Source of the DNA: Nymphaea colorata
Taxonomy: Eukaryota; Streptophyta; Magnoliopsida; Nymphaeales; Nymphaeaceae
Reading direction: 5' to 3'
DNA length: 64,000 nt
NCBI RefSeq assembly: GCF_008831285.2
Contig: NC_045139.1
Coordinates: 25,460,412 to 25,524,411, forward strand
The notes under the pieces are model-generated. The model was not told the origin of the DNA and did no database searches. It saw only the letters and a program-made list of their open reading frames with translations. Made by a program: the position numbers and the translations under genes. Of this stretch, positions 1 through 13,200 are shown piece by piece (positions within the stretch are counted from its first letter, which is position 1; each line of letters starts with the position of its first letter).

Positions 1-1532
1 TTTCTAACTTGTTCGTGTCATTCCATACTTGTGATTGTAATAATTTAAATAAATTTCTATAAACATAATTAAAAGTAAAACTTATTGGATGAACTATAAT
101 TGTACAAATAAAGAACCAAAATGTCGTTTCTATCATTACGTACATATGATCATGATCAATTAAATAAATTTTTATAGATGTAATAACAAATTAATCTCAT
201 TAGCTAAATTCTCCAAAAAATAATTACAAGTTAATATCATTAAACGAACAGAAAATAGAGAAAGGGAAAGACTTAAGTCTAGTTCATTTCATTATGTACT
301 AGAATAATTCAAATAGTAATAAAAGTTTGCTTCCCATATTTAGTGTGAAAATTGCTAAATCTATTTTATTGTAATGAAATGTCACTGTTTCACCGTGAAT
401 AGTAGAGTGCTCACGGGTGTCAGAAAACAGCAGCTTCAAATTGGGGCCCCAACCAAAATCAAGTCAGACTTCAAAAGTGACTGTCAAGTGAGATCATAGT
501 GATAAAACTTGAAAAGCTGGAAACAAACGAATTGGAACTTCATTTATCAATAATGGAAGGAAATCTGCTCTTAAAATCTTACCTAAAAAAAAAAAAGCAT
601 ATAAGCATAATGTTGATTGACTCGAACTCGGAATGTAAAAGAAAATGGAGAATTCAAATCACATGGACATTACCTTCGGCGCAAGCAGATACAAGCCCCA
701 AAGGCAGAAGTACTAACTTCAAGGTTCCACACCGCCAAGAGTGTGGCCAATTCCTAAATCCCGAGTACAATCCCCTCGTGTTCAAAGCAGTCATAGAAAA
801 CATGTTTTTTTTTTCTGAAAAAAACACGATGAATTATTTATTTATCGCAAATCTACTTATCTTTTAATGTTTATATTATTAGTTTCTCACTTATTTTATT
901 TTTCTTTTATTTTAAATGTTTTTAATTTTTTTTTAAAATTTACCATATTTTTTTCTTCCTTTCACCGTTATACCCGGGAAAAACCTCGCTATTTAAAACT
1001 CTGAGACGTTAAATGTGACTATGGTTCAAAGCAACAAACAAAAAAAAAAAGAAAAAAAGCCTTAAAATGATAGCATTAACGTTGTGATAATGTCACTTTT
1101 TCCTTGATTTTGAAATCATTCCCGCCATTTGTAACTATAGATAGCATCCGTCTGTGCTCAGCCCCTCACAAACCTTTGACTGAGTAAGGTACAATAATCA
1201 CCAAGATCCAACCACTCTTCTCTCCAGTGATCCATTAATGAATGTACAATCTTTGGACATTTCACATGCAGAAACAACCATCAAACAAAAGATGGCTTGT
1301 TTTCAACCAAAATAAATAGCAAAATAGAATACAAAGATATTTGACAGTGACTAAATGGCCCCCACCTCATTCAAGCACATTGTCCAGGACTCCGGCAAGT
1401 GGTAAACTGAAGTGAGACTAGCTTCTGCATTGTCAAGAGGAATAGGTGCCCCAGGACCAGAAACAGCATCTTTGGAAAGCTAGTGCACTTCTACCATTCC
1501 ACCAAGCAATGAACGACAAGTTTTGTTGTTCA
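1..1532. other. AT-rich sequence downstream of INTS9
   Basis: No gene or transposon is recognisable here. The stretch is AT-rich with short homopolymer runs. A 122-codon open frame at 499-867 has low-complexity composition and no family resemblance. The part nearest position 2117 may include the 3' untranslated region of the minus-strand INTS9 gene, but no clear polyadenylation signal decides where that ends. Confidence 0.5.
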
Positions 1533-1963
1533 ATCACTTTCTATCATTAAAGTTCCAGGCTTCCTAAAAGCAACAAGTTAGCGTGCAGTGCTTATCTCAG
1601 AATAGACTTATAAGTTCCTCAAGAGCTCTGAAAATGCCTAGCAAGCACCAGTCCTTGAGGTTCCAAAGCAATTAATATCACTTTCTATCATAAAAGTTCC
1701 AGGCTGCCTAAAAGCAACAAGTTAGCGTGTTGTGCTTATCTCAGAATAGACTTATAAGTTCCTCACGAGCTCTGAAAATGACTAGCAAGCACCAGTCCTT
1801 GAGGTTCCAAAGCAATTAATATCACTTTCTATCATAAAGTTCCAGGCTGCCTAAAAGCAACAAGTTAGCGTGCAGTGCTTATCTCAGAATAGACTTATAA
1901 GTTCCTCACGAGCTCTGAAAATGACTAGCAAGCACCAGTCCTTGAGGTTCCAAAGCAATCAAT
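1533..1963. repeat. Three tandem copies of a 144-bp unit
   Basis: Copies begin at 1533, 1677 and 1821, each opening with ATCACTTTCTATCAT and ending near GAGGTTCCAAAGCAAT, so the period is 144 bp. Copies 2 and 3 differ at only a few positions, including one A-run length change, and copy 1 is slightly more divergent. The array starts about 150 bp beyond the INTS9 stop codon, so it probably lies in or next to the 3' untranslated region. Confidence 0.9.
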
Positions 1964-2116
1964 ACTTCCATCATCAAGGCCAAGAGTAGTGACTGGACTC
2001 CGCTGTTGGACTTTTGAGGAACGGTCCAAGCATCTGAAATCTTTTTCCCTTCCGTCTGACAGCATGCCACTGTCTGATAATGGCCCAATCAAAGAATGGT
2101 GAGGTGTCAGTATGCA

Positions 2117-2623
2117 TCATATCGAGTCCAAGACACAGCTAATAGATTCATATATGATAGTTCTAAGCATTTCATCATTGGTACAGATAAGAGTCTGATT
2201 ATTGCTTATTTGGATCGAAGCATTTTGGGGTTCATATACATGCACAACAGCTAAGCAGTCCAGTCCATCACTGCCCTCAATGCTACAGCTTATGCCCTTC
2301 TCTTTCAGAGCTGCCACCAGAAGATTTGGATCAATAGTAGACCAATGCAGAGGCAGATTCTCACTAGACCTGACAGATATGCCTAAAGGAAGGATGGAAT
2401 ATCTTCCTTCCTCTAATACAAGGCCTCCCTCCAGCCTAGCTACAGCAATGTTTTCATGCCTTAATCTTCTAGGTTGAAGCTGGAAGGCAAGATCAGTTGC
2501 CAAGTCAGCCTCAAAGTTCTCTCTCAAACATGGAACTTTGAGTGTATTCTGCTCCGAATAATACATATACAAAGGTGTTCCTTCGCCTTTAGTTGTAGAA
2601 CATGGTTGTAGACATTCAGGGAA
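2117..2623 (-). CDS. INTS9: INTS9 exon 11, stop codon
   Basis: The acceptor is GTGCAG|TTCCCTG, and the exon opens FPECLQPCSTTKGEGTPLY. It encodes the C-terminal 168 residues (524-691) and ends with TGA at 2117-2119. In INTS9 this C-terminal region carries the INTS11-binding surface (family knowledge). Confidence 0.94.
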   Translation of the reverse strand, partial: FPECLQPCSTTKGEGTPLYMYYSEQNTLKVPCLRENFEADLATDLAFQLQPRRLRHENIAVARLEGGLVLEEGRYSILPLGISVRSSENLPLHWSTIDPNLLVAALKEKGISCSIEGSDGLDCLAVVHVYEPQNASIQISNNQTLICTNDEMLRTIIYESISCVLDSI

Positions 2624-4969
2624 CTGCACATTAGAAGCATGCAATAAAGTTCCAGATTATTATAATGAACAAAGTAGTTCTGATGAAAAGAAAAATGAAA
2701 TTAACCTCTATAGTTTGTTTCTCATTTTCTCTTTTTTTTTACATTGATGATCTAAGAAAGATGAAATATTTTACCAATACAAGTTTGGGATGCAGCTTCG
2801 ATAGTAATTGATGAATCTTCTCTGACCTGAATGTCAAAAGAAATCAAAATCTACAGGGTGAACAAAAGCTGAAAAACGAAGCCCGGAAAGATCAACAACA
2901 TATTCAATTGCTTAGGTCTATATTTTGCCTTAAAACATAGCCTCATACACAGTCCAAACACCATAGTGCGTTCAATGTAAGAGTATCACTATACTAGATA
3001 TTACCACTCACTCTAACGACTTTTCATGCAACCTTCATCAGAAGCTCAACTTTATCGGATGAAGCATTTTTATCATAGACCAATATCAACAGCTCAAATG
3101 AAAGCCTTCACAACAAGTCAAACCAGGATGCTTACCTTTCAAGGAAAAGTGCTCCCCATCATTAAAGACAAATGCAAGTAAATAAAGTAATTCAAGCACA
3201 TTCTAGGGCACCAGAAATTTTACAAGTTTCAAGCAGGAGACAATCAAAAGCGACCTCCTCCCCCCTGGCTGTCAACTACCAGAGCATTTTCCTTTTCCAG
3301 ACAGACAAGCTTGATTAGGCAGAACCCTACAGGTTGTCCGGCAATATCAAAAGAGGAGCATCCCATGCATTGAGAAGTCTTGACCTTCGTCGACTTGAAG
3401 TCTCAACTAAACCCCCTAAACAGGTTGACAGAGCTCTTGATGGTAGTTAGGTGGATGTAAGATACTAAAACTTACCTTATTCCCGAGAGAAAAGAACATT
3501 GGAGAACCCTCATTGCAATTGGCTTGTAAGGTAACAGAGCCATACCAGCATCATGTGTTTCCTGCAGGTCAGACATTTATGTTACTGTTGTGTTAAGCTC
3601 CTCCAACTTGATTTAGAAATGCTCTGGAAAATAATATGCTGTAATGTCCTTTCTGTGAGATGATAGCATTATGAGAGGCACAAGACTCGGTCTCTCTTAC
3701 CTCTAGAACGAGCAGACAGTTCTCCTTTTCACGCCAACGACGAAGGAGGTGAACAACAGGGCCAATTCGGAGGTTCCAGTGAGAGGAGAATACTATGCAT
3801 GGTTCTTTCCACACATGTCTGCAAGTAACAAGTGTCAAGCAACGGCACTTTCTTTAATCCAAGTTGAAAAGAAACTACTCAACCCAAGCACCATTTATTT
3901 CAAAAATCTTGTTGCTTTATGCTCTGCAGTCAAACCACATGCCAAGTTGGCAAAGCCTATAAATTGAAGAACCAATATTTTAATTGCTCATAAAAACTTC
4001 TGTTAAGGACCAAGTATTAAACAAACAATTATAATTCATATATGAGATGCATTAACTGTTAGAACCTGATATCTTCGAAACCAAAAGAACTAGAGATGAA
4101 CAGAGCCGAGGACTTCCTCCAAGAATATGATTCCCTCACACTAGGGCAGCTGTTATCTGCCTGACAGTATACTACCAGTCATCAGTACCATTAAGATTAG
4201 TTACAGCATTAGACTGCTAAGGCTGCCCCTTGTGAGAACTTAAATCAGTCTACATTAGAAAGACATAGTGATAGAAAAGTCAAAGCATAAGTTTGTGCAC
4301 GTATTTAGATATGTGTATCATCACACATATATACATCCAAGCTCCAAAAAGTCAACTCATTATTTGGCCAAGTTTCCTCAATCAGTCAGTAACAGCATCA
4401 CCATACAAGTTTGAATAGGTTGGCAGGAACATTGCAAAGCCAACTTTCACTTGGTTGAGTTAGACAGGACTCAACCTTATTAACTTAATCTGCACATATT
4501 TAGATATGTGTATCATCACACATGTATACATGCAAGCTCCAAACAGTCAACTCATTATTTGGCCAAGTTTCCTCAATCAGTCAGTAACAGCATCACCATA
4601 CAAGTTTGAATAGGTTGGCAGGAACATTGCAAAGCCAACTTTCACTTGGTTGAGTTAGACAGGACTCAACCTTATTAACTTAATCTTATCAATGATTTCA
4701 CCTGGTCTAAGTCACATGGAGGCATGCATATGCATGCATATATATATATAGGAGTTCCAATCTGTCGGATGACTAAAAATAAAATCTTTCATAAAAAAAA
4801 GTCGCCACATGAGAAGTGGCAATGTTTTATGGTGCAACAACGGTTCATGGTACATTTAGCAACAGTTTATGGTACTTTCAAGTTTCAACAACTAATTCTA
4901 ATTTTTAGCCATTCTGCAACATCAGGCAAATTTTAATCCTCCTCTATATACCATACATACATACATGCA

Positions 4970-5066
<97 letters not shown>

Positions 5067-6514
5067 ATGCATGTAAAATCCACAAAATTTCAAAATTAAA
5101 CCAAAATCATCAAAAATATAGTTTAGAAATTATGTTTAACTGTTTCAGAATGACAAACAAAATTACTTCTTTGAAATATATGTACATGAAATGGAGCAAT
5201 GGTTTTAAAGGAACACTCGCACTTCCATCATGTTGATTCAGAGTGTGGCAACTCAAGAATTTGTGTTACTTAGCTGGCCAGAGTCATCAACTTACAAGTA
5301 GCTGTTCCAACACCAAATTCCAACAAGACTTACCATGCATTCTTGATTGGAGTCGTTAGTCGCTTCTATGTGCATACATGTATACCATATATGCATGTTA
5401 CACATGTGCAGACATAAAACCATGAATCACGCATATAAAGGCCCTCAATTGTTTGTTCATATTTATCTGCCATCTGCAGGCCACCCAGACATTTTTACCC
5501 AATTTACAGCCATTTTTTACCATTCCAATTGTTCGACATTTTATACAAGTTAAAAACTAAAAAAAAAGGACCAGCAATGAGATTCATCTTGACTAAGTGA
5601 TACCAGCTGATACTAACAACAAACAAGCGGGGGACATCGATTAGTTGTGAAATACAAATGTCTAGTAATTCTCATTCGTTATATACAAGACGTACATCTA
5701 CTATAGGATGTCCAAAGCCATATGTCAAAGAACAACTCAAGAAACTTTGTTCTTAGATTGCAAGTTGTAAGGCTTTGAGATTTATGGTCTTAGATTTCTT
5801 GACCAATAAAATCAGATCTAGGCATGTAATTACATATTCTTTTTCTTCATACAACTTTAGGCATACTAAATTGCCTTTGAAACAAATGCTGAAAGCTACT
5901 GAACAGGCAGACAATGGGCAGCACATCACCCCATAAGTGTGTGTGTGTGTGTGTGTACATATACGCAGAAATTAGATTTGGCGGTCAATGGCCATCTTGC
6001 CTCATGGAAGAGCAGTCTTTTTTTTATTATTATTAGGGGGGGGGGGAATATGACTATACAAATGTGGTTGAAATGACCAGAAATATACTACTAAAAATAT
6101 ATATAACATGGTTTATGAAAGTGTAAACTGGATTTTACATGAGTCAATAATTCTAAGAGGATAAGACCCTTGACTTTAAACCCTCAAAAGAACTTATCCA
6201 CATATCGAATTTCAGCTTCTTCTTTTTTTTGGTTTAATCTTATAGACTTGGACAATTTGAGCACTTTTGCATGGTCAGATTTGTGAAAGACCAAATCCAG
6301 CTAAAAGGCCGGACAGCCATCAGATGGCCAAGTTATTGGCTGGCCAAATTGGTGAGGGGAAGAAGAAGAGCCCACCATCTCGAGGCACATCACAAACCAC
6401 ACAGCCTTAGGAAGGCAATCCTGGGAATCAGTATATATATATATATAAAGAGAGAGAGATATGGGTGGGTGTCAGACCCTTAGGTGATAGACTCATAAGA
6501 AACCATTATCAGCG

Positions 6515-6562
<48 letters not shown>

Positions 6563-7197
6563 AGAGAGAGAGAGATATGGGTGGGTGTCAGACCCTTAGG
6601 TGATAGACTCATAAGAAACCATTATCAGCTTTTAATTTTTCTCCTGATTGGCGGTTTAGAGGAAAAAGGGGAGAAAAAGTTGTGACTTAATGCTAGATGA
6701 TGAAAATGTCCTATCTTCTTTTACTCTTTCTTTTCTCCCAATGGCCAATTTGCAAAAAAAAAAATCAAATGCTGAGATGGTTCCTTATGAGTCTAGCATG
6801 TAAGGATCTGGAATCTATCAATTTCTCTTATACATATATATTCACACACCCGCACACCAGTTCCATTTTAAAATGATTTTATCACACCCTCCATTTCTTA
6901 TGGTTCTTTTGAAAAAGTAACTATTCAAATGAAATCTGTATGTTTTAAAACAAAAAAATCTGCACAACAATCATGTTTTCTTGTAAGATGAGTTTTAAAA
7001 TAAAAAAAAAAATCATACCATTAATTTTAGGAAATAAAATCTTATCTCCAATTTAACATTATCATCTGTCTATAGATTAATAATATTTTGAATGTAAAGA
7101 CCACATCTATATAGTAGTGCCTAAAAGTTCGGCAAGACTACATTGACTCCCAGGCTCCCAGCCATTTTCAAGAACAAAGGGTCTGGGTGCTCAAAAG

Positions 7198-7238
<41 letters not shown>

Positions 7239-10200
7239 CACACACACACTCACACACACATATATATATATATAGTTAGTTACCTGTAAAATCTGTTATA
7301 TAACCATCTCAAACCCTGTCCACATTTTCCTTTATTTTAATTTTTTAGTCATTACCATTATGTAAACAAATGTTATATTAGGGATATTTTAGTCCAAAAT
7401 TTGTTATTTGAGGGTGCCCATCCTTTTGACATAAAATTTTGGACAGAGGTATGAGGGTGACATCCTTTTAAGAGATGGAACATGAGAGAGAGAGAGAGAG
7501 AGAGTGAGGTACATGAAAACTGCCTGCCTTTTTTTTATCGCAAAGAAACCAAACTGTACTAAGTCACATGGGTACGGGTGCGGTTCAGGTACAGATACAG
7601 AGATATGGATACAGACACAACAACTTTAGAAAATGTGGGTACGGGGGCATGGCAAGAATATATATATTTATATCATTGTCACAGAAAACGCGTATTATTA
7701 AAAAAAAACATGTATAATAAGTGATAAATAAGTCAGACGTACAAAATGACATTTAGGCATGCCTTTTGTAAAAAAAATGCCAGAAAATAAAAAACGTGAA
7801 AAAAATGCATATTAGACGTGTTTTTTTTCGTATTTTTTATTAATTTTTATTTTTTTATAATTTTGAGGATCTATTAAATGTTTTAAATTCTTTAAAAATT
7901 CGCCAAGATTTTCCCGATATATTATCGAGATATACAACTTTACCGTATTATACCTGAGAAATTCCTCACCATATAATACCCATACACGATATATGTGATG
8001 ATAATTTATATACACAATGGGACTTGGAGATGGTACGTCGTGAGACGTGGAGAGAGAGAAAGAGTAGCAGCCGCGAGACTTGGAGAAAGAAAACTTGATT
8101 ATTCACTAACCCTAATCTCCATTATAAAGAGATTAGGGTAGACTACGTCAACCAAAAATAAAGGAAATATTAAAGAGGTCTTGTAACTCTTTAATATTAC
8201 AAAGAGCCACCTAGAAACATAAATTCTTTTAATTCAACACTCCCTTTCAAGATGGACCATACATATTAAACATGTTCAGATTGTCACAACATCTAGAAAA
8301 ATCACCAATAGGGAGAACTTTGGTGAAGATATCTGCAGCTTGATCTTCTGAAGGAACATGAATAGTGGCAATGGTTCCTCCTTGAACGAGATCCCGAATG
8401 TAATGGCAGTGCACTTCAACATGTTTAGTTCTCTAATGGAAAACTGGATTGTTTGCAATTTATGTGGCTGCTCGATTGTTACAATACATTTTCATGGGAA
8501 GCGGAATCGACACGCTTAGGCTAGATAGCATGGATCTAGCCCAAGTCATTTCTGCTGCAGTTTGAGCCATAGCTCTGTATTCGGATTTTGCATTAAATCT
8601 TGACACCACACCTTGTTTTTTGCTTCTTCACGATATAAGGTTGTCTCCCACAAATACACAGAATCCTGTGATAGATTTCCTATTTTCGACTAAGCCAGCA
8701 TAGTCAACATCACTATAGGCTTCCACTTCTAGGGTCTTGCCTTTTGTGAACAAAAAGCCTTTGCCATGAGACGATTTTAGATATCTGACCACCATCAAAG
8801 CATCATCCCAATGAACTTTCCTGGGTTTTTCCATAAATTGACTTAGCTTTCCCCACTGCAAAGCTTAAGTCACACGGGTGCGGGGAAATGGGTGCGGACA
8901 CGACAATTTTCACAGTTGTGGGATACACGGACACTGCAAATATAATATTCTAAAAAATAATAAATTGAAAAAAAAAACATTAAATTAATAATTCACTTAA
9001 AGTCACAAACAAAACATTGTTTATCACAAAACATTGTTCATCAATATCATCATATGAGGTGGTCGTGGAACGAAACTCAGAAAAAAGAGAACAGGACCTC
9101 ATGACTGAAATTTCAAAGAGACGAAAATGCCGAAAAAAATGACAGTAAACAACAATTTAAATAAGCTCCCAAATCTTGAAAAGAATCATAAATCTATCCA
9201 TGCGACAGCTTCTCCTCCACGCCGCCAGCGAGAAACTAAAAAACAAAAAAGCAAATACAAGACACAAAACCAATGAGATCGTGCAATCAACCTCGCCCCA
9301 CAACTGACCAGCAGAGAGCAGGAAGAAAGAGGGCAATCGTTGTTGTCGTCGTCCACCGAAGAAAGAAAGCAAAAAAAAAAAAAACCCAAATGTGCCTCCA
9401 ATGCAAACCCTAACTTCATAAACCGACCAAAACAGTTACTTGCTACTCGCCGCCTGCCGCCGAACGTTGCCGTGGGTCGTCGATCATCGTCACCATCGCC
9501 CGCCATCATTGTCGTCGTCTCCGAAGTGAACTGCTCACTGCTTGTCGCCGGTCAGAGAGGTCGAAGACTCAAAGGTGAAAAGTGAAAAAAAAAAAGTCGA
9601 AAAGCGTAAGTTTTATCGAGTCATTTGACAGTTTGGATCGGATTTGACCCAGACCCGATCCAGAACGTGTCCTGCCGCGTCCCGTGTCGAAATCGGCATG
9701 TCGGAGTGTCGACGTCGATACGTGGGCGATTTTGCCGCGTCCACATGTCGTAGTGCAAAGCTAATGTCTGGTCTTGTCACAGTAACATAAAGGAGTTTTC
9801 CAATAAGGGATCTATATGATTCAGAATCCACTAATTCTGCTTCGTCATCATGAAAATGTATGTGTGGATTCATAGGTAGACTAATCGGTTTAGCTCCTAG
9901 CATCCCGATGTCCTGCAATAAATCAAGAACATACTTTCGTTGAGAGAGAACGACACCATCTCTATTGCGAGCAACCTCTATTCCCAAGAAATATCGTAGT
10001 GGACCAAGATCTTTCGTCACAAAGTGTTTTTGAATAAACAGCTTTGCAACAGAAATTTTTTGATCAGTCACCTGTCAGGATAATATCATCAACATAAACC
10101 ACTAGAATGGTGATACCCCTGGAAATCTTTTTGATAAACAGAAAATGATCAAGAGGAGATCTCGCAAAGCCACACTTTAGACCACCTCGAAGAACTTGTG

Positions 10201-13200
10201 AAACCACGCACGAGGACTCTACTTGAGTCCATAAATAGCTTTCTTCAGTTTGCACACTTTTCCACACTCCTCCTGTTGTTCAAACCCTGGTGGTTGTTGC
10301 ATATAGACAGTCTCATCGAGATCACCGTACAAAAATGCGTTTTTGACATCAAGCTGATACATGTGCAAGTCATGGTGTACAGCCACATAAATAATAAGAC
10401 GAATGGTTCCCAACCGAGCAACCGGAGAGAAGGTCTCAAAGAAATCCACTCCGTAGGTCTGCGTGTAGGCCTTAGCAACCAACCGAGCTTTGTATCATTC
10501 CACAGAACTATCTGAATTATATTTCACTATGAATACTGTAGAGATACGAACAAGAAGAAGAGGAAGAGAAGCAATGATCACGATGTAACGTGGAAAACCC
10601 TCAACACGAGGGAGAAAAAACCACGAATGAGGAGGAGTTGGTGCCCACTAGCAGCCAGACTCTCTCTCTCTTAAGATTATCATTAACACTTAAGGATTAG
10701 GGTTACATGACTTAAGTAGAGCCCAAAACGGGCTACAAGGCGGGTCGGGTATGGATCCGGACCCGAAACCCACAATCTATCAACACTCCCCCTCAAGTTG
10801 GGCGTACATATCAAACATGCCCAACTTGGATACATTCCTCTCAAATGAAGCTGAAGGAAGAGCTTTCGTCAGAACATCAGCAGTTTGGTCTTCAGACTTC
10901 ATGTAAGGTAAGATCAACTCTTTCGCATCAATCCTTTCCCGAATGAAGTGACGATCAATTTCAACATGTTTTGTTCTGTCGTGAAGTACAGGATTGTTGG
11001 CTAAGTTGATTGCAGACTTGTTATCACAATACATCTTCATAGGTCCTTCAATCTCTATTCCAATGTCAGTCAACAATATCTTCAACCATAATAACTCTGA
11101 CACTCCCATAGCAACTGCCCTATATTCTGCCTCTGCACTGGATCTAGAGCAAACATCCTGTCTCTTGCTCCTCCATACAACAAGGTTTCCTCCCAAGTAG
11201 ACACAGTACCCTGTAGTGGATCGTCTGGTATCACCACAACCTGCCCAATCCGCATCAGAATAGCCCTCGATTTCCACAGTCTCTTGTTTCACATACAGGA
11301 GTCCCTTACCAGGATTTTTCTTCAGGTAGCATAGCACTCTGTCCACAGCCTTCAGATGTGCATCGGTTGGCGCATGCATGAATTGGCTCAAAACATTCAC
11401 CGCAAAGGTGATATCAGGTCTCGTGAGGGTAAGATAAATTAGCTTCCCAACCAAACGTTGATATCTTCCCTTGTCTTCTTCACAGAGAGGCTCTCCATCT
11501 CTGAGACTCAACTTGTGCCCAGTGTCAAAAGGGGTAGGAGTAGGTCTACATCCCAATTTACCAGTTTCTTCCAGCAGGTCTAATGTATATTTCCTTTGGT
11601 TTAGTACAAGACCAGTACTAGACCTAGCAACCTCCATACCAAGAAAATACCTTAGTTTTCCAAGATCTTTGAGGTCGAATTCTGTAGCCAGTAACCCTTT
11701 TAGCTTGATAATCTCTTCCTCATCATCTCCAGTAACAATCATGTCATCTACGTAGACGAGCAGGAGAGTAACCTTGCTCTCCTTCTTCTTCACAAACAGA
11801 GTGTGATCTCCATTTCCTTGTTTGTATCCATGACGTATCATCACTCTTCTCAGTCGTTCAAACCACGCTCTGGGCGATTGCTTAAGGCCATACAATGCCT
11901 TTTTCAGCTTACAACACATTTCTGGTTCTTCATATCCTGGAGGCATATGCATATATACTTCTTCTTCGAGGTCACCATTGAGGAATGCATTCTTAACATC
12001 CAGTTGATACATCTTCCACTCCTTCATCACAGCTAGGGATATGACCACCCTCACAGTCTTCATTTTCGCAACAGGAGCAAAGGTTTCCAAGTAATCAATT
12101 CCATATTTCTGGCTAAACCCCTTGGCCACAAGTCGAGCTTTATATCTTTCAACACTCCCATCTGGTTTGTACTTGATGGTATACACCCATTTGGATCCAA
12201 CTAGGTGAGCGGCTTCAGGAATCTTCACCACTTCCCATGTCAAGTTTCTTCTTAGGGCATCTATTTCTTCTTTCATTGCATCGGCCCACTTGGAGTCACT
12301 TTGAGCTTCAGCGACAGTCCTGGGAATCACAGCCAAAGAAAGAGTAGAAACAAAACACTTGTAATCTTTCCCAAGTCTGGAATAAGAAACAAAATTACCA
12401 ATAGGGTGTTGAGTACATGACCTGACACCCTTTCTCAGGGCAATGGGAAGATCGTCATTCTTCTTTTCAACCTCATCATGGGTCTCCACGGTCTCCTCGG
12501 TAGGACTTGGTTCATCCAGGGAAGGAGTGGCATTGGGATTGGAAGTAGATCTAGCATCACAAGTCATCACCTCTGTCCGAGTACCTCGTCTAGAGTAGAA
12601 CTGTCCAAACAACTGAGGGCCTTCCTTCTCAATGCTATTGTCACCCCTTTCCTCATTCTCAGGCACATCAACAGTATTAAGTGATTCTGTTTTCTTGTAG
12701 TCCAAAAAATCTATAAACTGAAGTTCCTGTCTCTGAGAATACTCTTCCCTGCCCACAGACTGCTCCCCCTGAAGAGGATTCACACCAAAGTAAGAGGCAT
12801 GTTCCAAGAAGGTAACATCCCTCGTAACATAAGCTCGACCAGTAATAGGATCAATACATTTGTATCCTTTTTGCGTAGGGGAGTATCCAACAAAGACACC
12901 TTTGATAGACCTAGGATCAAGTTTCTTGACATTTGGACTGTGATCATGGATAAAACATACACAACCAAAAACACGAGGAGGAAGAGGAAATGGTGGACGA
13001 CTGCCAGGAAGCAACGAGTGGGGAGTCCTACCATTCAAAACACGACTGGGCATGCGGTTAATAAGATAGGCACTAGTAAGAACTGCATCACCCCAATAGT
13101 GTTTAGGAAGATTTCTCTGAAACAAAAGAGCCCTGGTGACATTAAGAAGTTGACGATTTTTCCTTTCAGCTACCCCATTTTGAGGGGGGGTGTAACTACA

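Larger units (their letters stand above)
3819..7559. other. INTS9 intron 7, 3'-side flank
   Basis: Intronic sequence between exon 8 and the first nested transposon. It contains local duplications and microsatellites listed separately. No coding homology is visible; the open frames here are low-complexity. Confidence 0.7.

Noticed and set aside
499-867. 122-codon plus-strand open frame
   Set aside because: Composition is AT-rich and lysine/asparagine-biased, with no domain or splice context.
4973-5064. AT/GT tract as replication origin or matrix attachment site
   Set aside because: It is an ordinary compound microsatellite and sequence alone gives no support for either role.
8101-8130. CACTAACCCTAATCTCC, telomere-like motif
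   Set aside because: A single copy inside the outer copia LTR; no tandem TTTAGGG array.
9157-9585. Overlapping open frames on both strands inside the 888-bp TIR element
   Set aside because: No recognisable protein in any frame; long frames on both strands are expected in a GC-rich patch with few stop codons.
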